A stretch of DNA of 64,000 nt from assembly GCA_023145215.1 (NCBI GenBank), contig JAGLED010000001.1:62001-126000 (forward strand). Direction: 5' to 3'. Source of the DNA: Rhodospirillales bacterium. GTDB taxonomy: Bacteria > Pseudomonadota > Alphaproteobacteria > Rhodospirillales > Casp-alpha2. Shown piece by piece: positions 24,416 to 32,797 of the stretch (positions are counted from its first letter, which is position 1; every line of letters begins with the position of its first letter). The position numbers and the translations under genes are program-made. The notes under the pieces were generated by a model, which was not told the origin of the DNA, made no database searches, and saw only the letters and a program-made list of their open reading frames with translations.

Positions 24416-24708
24416 GCATTGGTGCCTTCGTTCCAAGGCGGCGAGAACCTACTCCACGGACCCGGGCCTGACAACCCCCGATTACGGTCTTTCCGGCGAT
24501 TGCCCGGCATACCGGCGAAGCGCCTGCGGCACCCTGTTTCAAGTTCACTAAAATTAAAGATTCGCCAAGTAAAACAATCATCTTGTCGCCCCGGAAGGCA
24601 TTGATTAAGATCGCTGCAACAAGGGGGACAGTTTGTAATCGATATCGGTGCGGGGATTAGTCGCGCCGAGCTGATTTTCCCTAAACTATGAAGGGGCGGT
24701 CTTCAGGG

Positions 24709-25866
24709 ATGAGATTTTCGGAATTCACTTCGCTACGAGTTCTCGTAGTCGGCGCGACGCTCACGCTCGGCGCCTGCTCGTATGGAGACAACCTCCTCTG
24801 GCCCGCCGACGACGAACCGAAGACGGAGCAGCAGACGCAGCCGTCCCAGCAGCAGGCTGCCAACGGCGACGGTCAGGTTCAGGTCATCGGCGGCGGCCAA
24901 CCGCCGATCGGCGCCACCCAATTCGTACCGCCGGGCGTCACGCCGGGCGAACCGACCGGCACCTTTGTCGGCGAGAAAGTCGTTCAACTTCGTGAAGAAC
25001 TGACGCGCCTGCAGAATTCCATCGCTCAGCAGAACGAAGAACTGCAGCGCCTGCGGACCGAGCTCGTCAAAAACTCGCAGCAGTACCACGGCACCATCGC
25101 GGCCGTGAACTCGCGCCTGCAGGTCGGCACCACGCCGGGCAACCCGATCCTGGTGCAGCAGTTCAAGAGCGCGCAGGCGGATCTCGACCGCATCGCCCAG
25201 GACATCGACAAGATGAACAACCTGACCTCTGCGGTCGCCAGCAACTCGACGCTTTCGGCCTACATGGCCGAAGCCGCCCGGGCCGCGTTCTCGGTTTCCG
25301 GTGCCGTCGACGAAGACCACCGCCAGCTTGCGATCCTCGAAGACGAAGGCAACCGCACCGCGGTGCTGATCGACCGCCTTCTGAAAGAGCTGACCTCCGA
25401 CGTGCGCCGTCAGACGAACTACGTCACGACCGAGCGCGCCAACCTCAATCTGATTTCGGCCGGGATCAAATCGGGCGAACTTTTCGGCGGCTCGCTGGTC
25501 AACCGCGCCGTGCTGCAGAATACCGGTCAGGCCAACTTCAACAACATGCCGCAGTCGACGGTGGGCCGCACCCCGTTGGTCGTGATCCGCTTCGACCGCG
25601 CCGACGTCCCGTATGAGCAGGCGCTCTACACCGCCGTCTCCAAGACGCTGGAACGCCGCCCGGACGCCATGTTCGATCTGGTCGCCGTGGCACCGACCAC
25701 CGGTGGGACCGCACGCATCGCGCTGAATTCCCAGAAGGCCCGCCAGCACGCGGAGAACGTCATGCGTTCGCTGGTGGAGATGGGCCTGCCGCCGAACCGT
25801 GTCGCCGTCTCGGCAAGGACCGAACAGCAGGTCGCCAATAACGAAGTGCACCTGTACGTCCGCTGA
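24709..25866 (+). CDS. Lipoprotein with coiled coil and OmpA-like C-terminal region
   Basis: An exported lipoprotein of 385 residues. The signal peptide ends in the lipobox LTLGAC with the acylated Cys near residue 23. A Gln/Pro/Gly-rich linker follows, then a coiled coil near 90-125 (EKVVQLREELTRLQNSIA...). The C-terminal 100 residues (TPLVVIRFDRADVPYEQAL ... NSQKARQHAENVMRSLVEMGLPPNRV) resemble the OmpA/MotB peptidoglycan-associated fold. An ATG at 24688 is also in frame; 24709 starts directly at the signal peptide and is preferred. A cell-envelope structural role is likely. The 293-base gap before it holds only the tRNA leader and an unrecognised promoter. Confidence 0.7.
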   Translation: MRFSEFTSLRVLVVGATLTLGACSYGDNLLWPADDEPKTEQQTQPSQQQAANGDGQVQVIGGGQPPIGATQFVPPGVTPGEPTGTFVGEKVVQLREELTRLQNSIAQQNEELQRLRTELVKNSQQYHGTIAAVNSRLQVGTTPGNPILVQQFKSAQADLDRIAQDIDKMNNLTSAVASNSTLSAYMAEAARAAFSVSGAVDEDHRQLAILEDEGNRTAVLIDRLLKELTSDVRRQTNYVTTERANLNLISAGIKSGELFGGSLVNRAVLQNTGQANFNNMPQSTVGRTPLVVIRFDRADVPYEQALYTAVSKTLERRPDAMFDLVAVAPTTGGTARIALNSQKARQHAENVMRSLVEMGLPPNRVAVSARTEQQVANNEVHLYVR

Positions 25867-25912
25867 GGATCAGCGCTTCCAATGAACGCGCCTGAGCACA
25901 TGGCATAAACCC

Positions 25913-26404
25913 ATGGTGCAACTTCGCGACGATATCGAACATCATGTGGTGACCTGGGCGGAAGTCCACCGGGACACCCGCATTCTCGTCCGGCGCCTGC
26001 TGTCGAAAGGCCCATGGCAGGGGATCGTCGCGTTGACCCGCGGCGGCCTGGTTCCCGCCGCCATCGTCGCCCGCGAGATGTCGATCCACGTCGTCGACAC
26101 CCTCTGCATCACCAGCTACGACGAACAGGTCCAGGGCCGGCTCAATATCCTGAAACAGCCGCAAGCGGCCCTTGAGAGCGACGGTGACGGCTGGCTTCTG
26201 ATCGACGATCTGGTCGACACCGGCACCACCATGAAAGCGGCACGCGAGATACTGCCGAACGCACACTTCGCGACGGTCTACGCAAAACCCAAAGCGATGG
26301 ACCTGGTCGATACGTACGTTCACGACATCGATCAGGACACCTGGATTTTCTTCCCCTGGGACACCGAACCGCAATACGCCCGCCCGCTCGCCGACGGAAA
26401 ATAG
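25913..26404 (+). CDS. gpt: Xanthine phosphoribosyltransferase
   Basis: Purine salvage: converts xanthine (and guanine) with PRPP to XMP or GMP. 163 residues, close to E. coli Gpt (152). The PRPP-binding loop is WLLIDDLVDTGTTMKAA near residues 93-109, and ALTRGGLVPAAIVARE near 40 is the family's first loop. The C-terminal WIFFPWDTEPQYARP, where the Trp and neighbouring residues contact the base, is typical of Gpt. It follows the lipoprotein gene by 46 bases. Confidence 0.93.
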   Translation: MVQLRDDIEHHVVTWAEVHRDTRILVRRLLSKGPWQGIVALTRGGLVPAAIVAREMSIHVVDTLCITSYDEQVQGRLNILKQPQAALESDGDGWLLIDDLVDTGTTMKAAREILPNAHFATVYAKPKAMDLVDTYVHDIDQDTWIFFPWDTEPQYARPLADGK

Positions 26405-26501
26405 CGGCGCCCCGAAAACGTCATTTTTTGAACAAGCGTAAACCGCAATCGCATGTCATGCGTGTCTGATTGGTATCGCACCTAAAATCAGGAGGAGAAA
26501 C

Positions 26502-27080
26502 ATGGCGCTATTCCAGAAAGACACGAACCCGATCCCATCGAAACCATCCCCCAAGACGCCTGCGCCGAGTTTGCTCGGCATGCCGTCTGGAGAGCACGAT
26601 ATTCCCAAGAAATCAGATCCGTCGAAGAATGGCGCCGCCGACAAGGATAACGGCGGGACGCCTTCGGAAAGCCGGCTTATCGTCGGCCCGAACATCAAGC
26701 TCAAGGGCGTCGAGATCGAGGATTGCGACACCCTGGTGGTCGAGGGCTATGTCGAGGCGTCGATGGACAGCCGCGTCATCGAAATCTCCGAAACGGGGGT
26801 CTACAAGGGCACCGTGGAAATCGACACCGCCATCGTCAAAGGTCGGTTCGAGGGCGAACTGACGGCACGGGAGCGTCTGATCGTTCACACCACCGGCGAC
26901 GTCAGCGGCAAGATCCGCTATGGCCGTCTCGCGATCGACGAAGGCGGACGCGTTCACGGCGATCTGGACGAGATTGAAGGTGCCTCCAAGAAAACGAACA
27001 GCACCGAAAAATCGGAAAAGAAAGACGACAAGAATTCGTCCGGCGACGCCAATCGTTACGACGGCGAAGCAGCGGAATAA
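26502..27080 (+). CDS. Bactofilin (polymer-forming cytoskeletal protein)
   Basis: 192 residues. The central beta-helix (about residues 60-165) starts SRLIVGPNIKLKGVEIEDCDTLVVEGYVEA and continues with repeated short strands (GVYKGTVEIDTAIVKGRFEGELTARERLIV ... GDVSGKIRYGRLAIDEGGRVHGDLDEIE). It is flanked by disordered Pro/Ser and Lys/Asp tails, the bactofilin layout. These proteins polymerise without nucleotide on the membrane and organise cell-wall synthesis, stalks or polarity. A perfect AGGAGG precedes the ATG. The neighbouring envelope lipoprotein at 24709 may be functionally related (inference). Confidence 0.93.
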   Translation: MALFQKDTNPIPSKPSPKTPAPSLLGMPSGEHDIPKKSDPSKNGAADKDNGGTPSESRLIVGPNIKLKGVEIEDCDTLVVEGYVEASMDSRVIEISETGVYKGTVEIDTAIVKGRFEGELTARERLIVHTTGDVSGKIRYGRLAIDEGGRVHGDLDEIEGASKKTNSTEKSEKKDDKNSSGDANRYDGEAAE

Positions 27081-27083
27081 CGC

Positions 27084-27275
27084 TTATTTGGACTGCAACA
27101 GGCGGTCCAGATCGGCTTCCAGTTTCTTGAGATCATCCGGCACGGGCAGGCCCTCGGCGCGTAGCGTCGAGATCACCTGCCTGAGCCGGAACTCGATCTC
27201 GCGCAGGTCGCCCTGCTCACCCTCCATCACGTCCATCAGGTAAGCGATCTCGGCGTCCAGATCGTCGAATGCCAT
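27084..27275 (-). CDS. Small acidic helical protein of unknown function
   Basis: 63 residues (MAFDDLDAEIAYLMDVME... to ...LEADLDRLLQSK), predicted almost wholly helical with heptad-like Leu/Ile spacing, and acidic. The frame is open to 27392, but AAAGGAGG lies 7 bases before the ATG at 27275 and only one base before another ATG at 27281, so 27275 is chosen. It converges on the bactofilin gene with a 3-base gap and is divergent from the lactonase-like gene. I do not recognise a family. A small adaptor or coiled-coil partner is plausible. Confidence 0.65.
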   Translation of the reverse strand: MAFDDLDAEIAYLMDVMEGEQGDLREIEFRLRQVISTLRAEGLPVPDDLKKLEADLDRLLQSK

Positions 27276-27391
27276 GTGCATGCCTCCTTTAAAGTCAGAA
27301 AATACCTTATCCATCTGAAATGACCGTGCGCAAGGTCTGGTAGTGTCCGTGCGGGGATGGCAAAATCCACACAACCGGGAGGACACCACCA

Positions 27392-28192
27392 ATGACAGAA
27401 ACTTACGAACTTTTCGCCATCAAATACGCCCACCACGACCGCGACGCCACCGCGAACTTCATCGACGACTGCGACCCGCACGAGGGGAACATGCCGCTCG
27501 AGTATTACGTCTGGATCGCCATCAACGAGAACCGGACCGTACTCATCGACACGGGCTTCAACGCCAAAGCGGCCAAGGAGCGGGGCCGCGAACTGATTCG
27601 CTGCCCGGCGGAATCGCTGAAACTCGTAGGCGCCGATGCGAACGAGATCGAAGACATCATCATCACTCACCTGCATTACGACCACGTCGGGAACTTCGAT
27701 CTGTTCCCGAAGGCGAAATTCCACCTGCAGGACAAGGAAATGCAGTTCGCGACCGGACGCTACATGCGCCACAAGACGCTGCGTCATTCCTTCGACATCG
27801 AACACGTCACCGGCATGGTCCGCGAAGTCTACAAGGAACGCGTCATCTTCCACGACGGCGACACCGACCTGTTCCCGGGCATCAAGCTGCACTTCATCGG
27901 TGGTCACACCATGGGGATGCAGTCCGTCACCGTCGAAACCAAACGCGGCCGGGTCGTCGTCGCGTCCGATGCGTCGCATCTTTATCACAACATGTGGGAC
28001 GAAAATCCGTTCCGCACCGTGTTCAACATCGGCGACATGATGGAAGGCCATGACAAGCTCCGCGTGCTCGCGGGCGATGACCAGGATCTGATCGTGCCCG
28101 GGCACGACCCGCAGGTGCTGGACTTCTATCCCGCGCCCTCGCCGGACCTGGAAGGCATCGTCGTCCGCCTGGACGTACCGCCGAAGAAATAA
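27392..28192 (+). CDS. Metallo-beta-lactamase-fold hydrolase (N-acyl-homoserine-lactonase-like)
   Basis: 266 residues. The zinc motif is THLHYDHVGN (HxHxDH, residues 92-97). Further ligands are His in FIGGHTMGMQ and Asp in VVASDASHLYHN, and His in IVPGHDP. Length and the HTMGMQ segment match the AiiA/AttM-like lactonase family, which opens lactone rings such as acyl-homoserine lactones; other members act on other lactones or esters. The ATG lies 7 bases after GGGAGG. It is followed after 11 bases by an SDR gene, so the two probably form a small catabolic operon. Confidence 0.88.
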   Translation: MTETYELFAIKYAHHDRDATANFIDDCDPHEGNMPLEYYVWIAINENRTVLIDTGFNAKAAKERGRELIRCPAESLKLVGADANEIEDIIITHLHYDHVGNFDLFPKAKFHLQDKEMQFATGRYMRHKTLRHSFDIEHVTGMVREVYKERVIFHDGDTDLFPGIKLHFIGGHTMGMQSVTVETKRGRVVVASDASHLYHNMWDENPFRTVFNIGDMMEGHDKLRVLAGDDQDLIVPGHDPQVLDFYPAPSPDLEGIVVRLDVPPKK

Positions 28193-28203
28193 CGGGAAGC
28201 AGA

Positions 28204-28962
28204 ATGGATCTCCAACTTCGCGGCAAGACCGCACTCGTTACCGGCGCCAGCACCGGCATCGGCGCTGAAATCGCGCGCCAACTGGCATCGGAAGGCTGCA
28301 TCGTCACGATCCTGGCCAGGCGCACCGAACTTCTGGAAAACGTCGCAGACGGGATCGAAGCCGCCGGACATGTCCGCCCTGCGATCATCGGTGCCGACCT
28401 GACCGACCGCACACAACTGGCCGGGATCGCCGAGGCCGCGCAACCCGGCGGACGTGCCGTCGACATCCTGGTTAACTCGGCCGGCGCATCGCTCCCCATC
28501 GACATGTTTGCCGACGACGAGACCTGGGATCAGTCGCTGGAGCTCAACTTCACTGCCGTCAGGCGGCTTACGCAGGCATTGCTGCCGGGCATGCAGGCGC
28601 AGAAATGGGGGCGGATCATCAGTTTTTCGGGGTCCATGGAACCACGCGTCATCAACGCCGCGATTTCCGCCAAGGCAGCGCTGCACCTCTGGGCCAAGGG
28701 CCTGTCCTGTCAGGTCGCCAAGGACGGGATTACGGTCAACTGCATTCCGCCCGGACGTATCAACAGCGAGCAGATACTGGAACGCCTCTACCCGACCGAG
28801 GAATCGCGCGAGAAATTCATCGCCCAGAACATCCCCATGGGGTATTTCGGCGATCCCGAAGACGTCGCACCGCTGGTCGCGTTTCTGGCGTCACCGCTCG
28901 CGAGCTATATCACCGGCGCTGTGATCCCGGTCGACGGCGGCATGCACTTCTTCGCGCACTGA
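28204..28962 (+). CDS. SDR-family protein lacking the catalytic tyrosine
   Basis: A Rossmann-fold short-chain dehydrogenase of 252 residues. The cofactor motif TGASTGIG (14-21), the Asp of ADLTDR, and NSAG are normal. The active site is not: counted 17 residues back from the conserved Lys of ISAKAAL, the Ser of RIISFSG is in place, but the position 4 before the Lys, always Tyr in active enzymes, is Ala (NAAISAK). The C-terminus GAVIPVDGGMHF is normal. It may be an unusual enzyme, or a regulatory or structural relic. It follows the lactonase-like gene by 11 bases and converges on panC. Confidence 0.85.
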   Translation: MDLQLRGKTALVTGASTGIGAEIARQLASEGCIVTILARRTELLENVADGIEAAGHVRPAIIGADLTDRTQLAGIAEAAQPGGRAVDILVNSAGASLPIDMFADDETWDQSLELNFTAVRRLTQALLPGMQAQKWGRIISFSGSMEPRVINAAISAKAALHLWAKGLSCQVAKDGITVNCIPPGRINSEQILERLYPTEESREKFIAQNIPMGYFGDPEDVAPLVAFLASPLASYITGAVIPVDGGMHFFAH

Positions 28963-28975
28963 ACAAGCGAAAGCC

Positions 28976-29809
28976 TTAGACGGCGATGTTGTCGATCAGC
29001 CGGGTCTTGCCGAGCCATGCGGCGGCAAGCACCCGCATCGGCCGGCCCGGACCGGGCATGTCGAGGGTTTCCGCATCACGAACGGCGACGTAATCGACGC
29101 TTTTGAAGCCTGCGCTCTCTAATTGTTGGGTGGCGTCGGCGCATGCGTCCTCAATCGCGTCGCCATCCTTGACCCGCGCCGCCACGCCGGTGATTTCCTC
29201 GTGCAGTCTGGGGGCCACCGCCCGCTCCGTGTTGGAGAGGTAAGTGTTCCTGGACGACATGGCGAGACCGTCGCTTTCGCGGACCGTCGCACCACCGACG
29301 ATCTCCACCGGCAGATCCAGATCCCGCGCCATGGCGCGGATCACGCAAAGCTGCTGGTAGTCCTTCTCGCCGAAAATTGCCACGTCCGGCATGGTCTGGA
29401 TCAAAAGCTTGGCGACCACGGTGGCGACACCGATAAAAAACTGCGGCCGGAACTGGCCTTCGAGGATCTGGCTCAGACCCTGCACTTCGACCTTGGTGCG
29501 GTGATCGTCTTTGTACATCTGCGTGACGTCGGGCATGAAAACGAGATCGACCCCCGCTTTCTCGAGCATCGCCAGATCACGCTCCTCGGTCCGGGGATAC
29601 GTTGTGAAGTCTTCGTTCGGTGCGAACTGGGTCGGATTGACGAAGATGGACACCGCGCGCCGCTCGGCGAGATCGCTCGCCTGGCGGACGAGAGACATAT
29701 GACCGTCGTGCAAGGCTCCCATGGTCGGCACCAGCGATATCCGCTCACCGCCCTGGCGCCAAGCGCCGACCAGCTGCCGCGTTTCCGTGACGGTTCGAAC
29801 GACCTGCAT
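28976..29809 (-). CDS. panC: Pantoate--beta-alanine ligase
   Basis: ATP-dependent condensation of pantoate and beta-alanine, the last step of pantothenate synthesis. 277 residues. The HIGH-like motif is PTMGALHDGHMSLV (residues 28-41), followed by SIFVNPTQFAPNEDF and IFGEKDYQQL; SSRNTYLS is the KMSKS-like loop. ATG at 29809 is 4 bases after the panB stop; the open frame upstream runs into panB and is not used. It is the second gene of a panB-panC operon. Confidence 0.96.
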   Translation of the reverse strand: MQVVRTVTETRQLVGAWRQGGERISLVPTMGALHDGHMSLVRQASDLAERRAVSIFVNPTQFAPNEDFTTYPRTEERDLAMLEKAGVDLVFMPDVTQMYKDDHRTKVEVQGLSQILEGQFRPQFFIGVATVVAKLLIQTMPDVAIFGEKDYQQLCVIRAMARDLDLPVEIVGGATVRESDGLAMSSRNTYLSNTERAVAPRLHEEITGVAARVKDGDAIEDACADATQQLESAGFKSVDYVAVRDAETLDMPGPGRPMRVLAAAWLGKTRLIDNIAV

Positions 29810-29813
29810 GCGC

Positions 29814-30629
29814 CTAATCCTTCTTCGGCACCCCGAAGCAGTGTTCAAGACCCGGGAAGTCACCGCTTCTCACCTCGGCCGCATAATCCGCGACGGCTTG
29901 CTCGATCAACTTGCCCGCGTCGGCATATCGTTTTACGAACTTCGGCGTAAAATCCGCGAACAGACCGACCATGTCCTGGGTCACGAGAATCTGACCGTCG
30001 CAGGCAGGCGAGGCGCCGATACCGATCAGCGGGATGGCGCTGCGCGCGGTCACCTCGCGGGCAACGGCCTCGACCGTACCTTCGATAACCATGGCGAATG
30101 CACCGGCCTTTTCGATCGCCGCCGCGTCCTTGTAAACTTGGTGCGCGCCTTCGTCGTCCTTGCCCTGGATCTTGAAGCCGCCTCGGCTTTCGGCCTTCTG
30201 GGGCAGCAATCCGATATGCCCAAGTACCGGCACGCCGGCATTGACGATCGCCGCGACCGTCTCGGCCATTTCTTCGCCGCCTTCCAACTTGACGGCCTGA
30301 CAGCCGGTTTCGGCAACGACGCGTAAAGCCGATGCGACCGCCTGCGGCGGGTTCTGTTCATAGGTTCCATGCGGCAGGTCGACGACAACGCAGGCTCTTT
30401 CCGAGCCGCGCATGACCGCCTGACCATGCGCGATCATGATGTCGAGCGTCACACCGCGCGTCGTCTCGAGGCCGTAAACCACCATCGCCAGCGAGTCGCC
30501 GACCAAAATCAGGTCGCAATGCTGGTCGACCCGCTTCGCCATCGGTGTGTCATAAGCCGTCAGGCAAACGACTTTGCCCGGCCCCTTCATCGATTTGATG
30601 TCGGATGAATTCAGTCTTGGTGCTGCCAT
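29814..30629 (-). CDS. panB: 3-methyl-2-oxobutanoate hydroxymethyltransferase (ketopantoate hydroxymethyltransferase)
   Basis: Adds a hydroxymethyl group from methylene-tetrahydrofolate to 2-oxoisovalerate, the first committed step of pantothenate synthesis. 271 residues in a TIM-barrel fold. Diagnostic motifs: LTAYDTPMAKRVDQ, ILVGDSLAMVVYG, and the metal-binding ligands in VVVDLPHGTYE and VKLEGG; GIGASPACDGQILV is the C-terminal signature. It starts the panBC operon. A TTGACA element lies on the minus strand near 30716 but without a clear -10 at the usual spacing. Confidence 0.97.
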   Translation of the reverse strand: MAAPRLNSSDIKSMKGPGKVVCLTAYDTPMAKRVDQHCDLILVGDSLAMVVYGLETTRGVTLDIMIAHGQAVMRGSERACVVVDLPHGTYEQNPPQAVASALRVVAETGCQAVKLEGGEEMAETVAAIVNAGVPVLGHIGLLPQKAESRGGFKIQGKDDEGAHQVYKDAAAIEKAGAFAMVIEGTVEAVAREVTARSAIPLIGIGASPACDGQILVTQDMVGLFADFTPKFVKRYADAGKLIEQAVADYAAEVRSGDFPGLEHCFGVPKKD

Positions 30630-30766
30630 TGGATGGCTGCTCCTCTCCCCAACCCGGTATGTTCTCCCGCCGAAAAACTATCCAGAAATATTGCGCTGCA
30701 CAACTGTCAAATTATGGGAATGATTTCAAAAATCTCCTTCCTACAGGGCGTTAGCGCACATCCTTC

Positions 30767-30797
30767 TGTGGATATCTATTTGTAATAATGTGGATAA
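30767..30797. promoter_or_regulatory. Two DnaA-box-like sites
   Basis: On the minus strand, a perfect 9-mer TTATCCACA occupies 30789-30797 and a one-mismatch ATATCCACA occupies 30767-30775. They have the same orientation, 22 bases apart, in an AT-rich stretch between panB and the small membrane-protein gene. Two sites only; this is not a convincing replication origin. Confidence 0.4.
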
Positions 30798-30800
30798 ATC

Positions 30801-30947
30801 TTAGCACGAATCTTTCTTCCGACTCGAAGAACGATCCTCAACGGCTTGATTCCGCCTGCGATTCCCAGGTCTGAATGCCCAGAACAGAATGCCTACGAAC
30901 AGGATCAGAAAAATCACCACGAAATGCTCGCGCAGCAGCGCCGTCAT
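30801..30947 (-). CDS. 48-residue membrane protein, CcoQ/FixQ-like
   Basis: Found by reading the minus strand; too short for a normal ORF list. The ATG at 30947 has AAGGAGA 5-6 bases upstream and the frame ends with TAA at 30801. The protein has a short N-terminus (MTALLREH), one membrane segment (FVVIFLILFVGILFWAFRP) and a basic, polar tail (GNRRRNQAVEDRSSSRKK). That is the layout and the WAFRP-type boundary of the FixQ/CcoQ subunit of cbb3 cytochrome oxidase. No ccoNOP genes are nearby, so it is either a detached subunit or an unrelated single-span protein. The good ribosome site supports a real gene. Confidence 0.55.
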   Translation of the reverse strand: MTALLREHFVVIFLILFVGILFWAFRPGNRRRNQAVEDRSSSRKKDSC

Positions 30948-31072
30948 ATATGTCTCCTTCGGACAAGCAGCGGCCCGCCCCGGTGTTTGACAAGCCGCCC
31001 CCTCGCTCTAACTTTCTGTTCAGTCGCGCGGCGACATTCTACAGAGATTGGACAATACATGCGAGGACAGCG

Positions 31073-32797
31073 GTGAACACAATCCGGTTAGCCATACTCC
31101 CGCTTTTGGCACTCGCCGTCCTGGCCCCCCTTGCCGGCTGTGATGACGCCATCGATATCGAGTCGCATCGCCGCGGCACCGCTACACACTATATGATCGC
31201 CGCTGCCAACCCGCTTGCCGCGGAAGCGGGGCGCAAGATTCTTGCCGACGGCGGCAGCGCCGTCGATGCCGCCATCGCCACCGAAATGGTCCTGACCCTC
31301 GTCGAACCCCAGTCTTCCGGAATCGGCGGCGGCGCGTTCCTCGTCCATCACGATGCGGCCGACGGGAAACTCGAAACCTATGACGGCCGCGAAACGGCGC
31401 CCGAATCTGCGCATCCCGGAATGTTTCTGACGCCGGACGGCACGCCGATGCGCTGGCCGGATGCGGCGCTAGGCGGCCGCGCGGTGGGGGTTCCGGGGGT
31501 GCTCCGCATGCTGGCGCTGGCGCACGCCGATCACGGAATACTGCGATGGGCGGATTTATTCGAACCCGCCATCAAGCTTGCCGAAGACGGGTTCGACGTC
31601 AGCCCAAGATTGGCCGGGCTTTTGGCCGCCGATACGGAGATGCGGGAAATTCCCGGTACGAAGGATTATTTCTATCCAGGCGGTGAACCGCTGAAGGCCG
31701 GCACTGTTCTGAAGAATCCCGCCTTGGCGAAGGTCCTGCGGGCCGTCGCCGAGAACGGTGCCGCGCAATTTTATGCGGGCCGTATCCCCGCCGGTATCAT
31801 CGAAACCGTCGCCGCCGCTCCCGCCAACCCGGCCCGGATGACCGCCGAAGATATCGCGTCCTACGAAGCGAAGAAGCGCTATCCGGTTTGCGTCACCTAT
31901 CGCGCTTATCGGGTCTGCGGCATGGGGCCACCGTCGTCCGGCGGCATTCTGGTGGGTCAGATCCTGGGCATCCTCAACCATTTTGATCTCGGCGATATGG
32001 AACCGTTTTCCGCCGAAGCGGTGCACCTAATCGTCGAGGCGAGCCGTCTGGCCTTCGCCGACCGTGCCCTTTATGTCGCTGACGACGATTTCGTACCCGT
32101 GCCTGTATCCGGACTGCTGGCGCCCGGCTACCTTGCCGCCCGCGCACGTCTGGTATCTCCCGAAGCGCGGATGGAGGAAGCGCTGCCCGGTCGGGCCGGG
32201 CGAACGGCTTGGCGGTACGGGACGGACGATGCGCCCGAAAAAGGGCGTTCGACCACGCACTTTTCGGTCAGGGACCGGTATGGAAACGTGGTCTCGATCA
32301 CGGCGAGCATCGAGCGCGCCTTCGGTTCGAAGTTGATGACGCAGGGCTTCCTGCTGAACAACGAACTGACGGATTTTTCATTCCGCCCGGAATCCAAGGG
32401 TCACCCTGTCGCGAACGCCCCCGCCCCCGGCAAACGCCCGCGCAGCACCATGTCGCCGACCATCGTCTTTGACCGCGCCGGCAAGCCGGTGCTTGCGATC
32501 GGCTCGCCTGGCGGTTCCCGAATTGCCGGCTACACGCTGAAGGCGATCATCGGCGTCATTGATTGGAATATGCACGTCGCCGACGCCATCGCCGCCCCCA
32601 ACATCGTCAGCCGCGGCGGCCCCGTCGACATCGAGGCCGGGACAGCGGCGGAAGCGCTCAAACCGGCGCTGGAAGCGATGGGGCACGAAGTCCGGCTTCG
32701 GGAAATGACGAGTGGCCTGCACGGCATCCATATCACGGCAGAGGGCCTGATCGGCGGTGCGGATCCACGGCGTGAAGGCGTCGTGCTTGGAGATTAG
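31073..32797 (+). CDS. ggt: Gamma-glutamyltransferase (lipoprotein)
   Basis: 574 residues. The exported N-terminus ends in a lipobox (AVLAPLAGC), so the enzyme is probably anchored on the outer leaf of a membrane. The autoprocessing nucleophile is Thr394 in RSTTHFSV, which becomes the N-terminus of the small subunit; GSPGGSRI forms the oxyanion/glycine-rich region and PQSSGIGGGAF is the large-subunit signature. It degrades glutathione and other gamma-glutamyl compounds in the periplasm. The GTG at 31073 is chosen because it starts the signal sequence with GAGGAC upstream; the frame extends to 30875 without protein-like content. Its stop overlaps the kinase gene's stop by 3 bases. Confidence 0.93.
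   Translation: MNTIRLAILPLLALAVLAPLAGCDDAIDIESHRRGTATHYMIAAANPLAAEAGRKILADGGSAVDAAIATEMVLTLVEPQSSGIGGGAFLVHHDAADGKLETYDGRETAPESAHPGMFLTPDGTPMRWPDAALGGRAVGVPGVLRMLALAHADHGILRWADLFEPAIKLAEDGFDVSPRLAGLLAADTEMREIPGTKDYFYPGGEPLKAGTVLKNPALAKVLRAVAENGAAQFYAGRIPAGIIETVAAAPANPARMTAEDIASYEAKKRYPVCVTYRAYRVCGMGPPSSGGILVGQILGILNHFDLGDMEPFSAEAVHLIVEASRLAFADRALYVADDDFVPVPVSGLLAPGYLAARARLVSPEARMEEALPGRAGRTAWRYGTDDAPEKGRSTTHFSVRDRYGNVVSITASIERAFGSKLMTQGFLLNNELTDFSFRPESKGHPVANAPAPGKRPRSTMSPTIVFDRAGKPVLAIGSPGGSRIAGYTLKAIIGVIDWNMHVADAIAAPNIVSRGGPVDIEAGTAAEALKPALEAMGHEVRLREMTSGLHGIHITAEGLIGGADPRREGVVLGD

Noticed and set aside
24416-24708. Gap between tRNA-Arg and the lipoprotein gene
   Set aside because: No repeat, hairpin with T-tract or clear promoter; a short frame at 24419-24604 has no ribosome site.
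30767-30797. Replication origin
   Set aside because: Only two DnaA-like boxes; no DnaA gene, no origin-linked genes and no clear AT-rich unwinding region with more boxes.
30846-31076. 76-residue plus-strand frame before the gamma-glutamyltransferase gene
   Set aside because: No ribosome site and no motif; the minus strand here holds the better-supported small membrane-protein gene.
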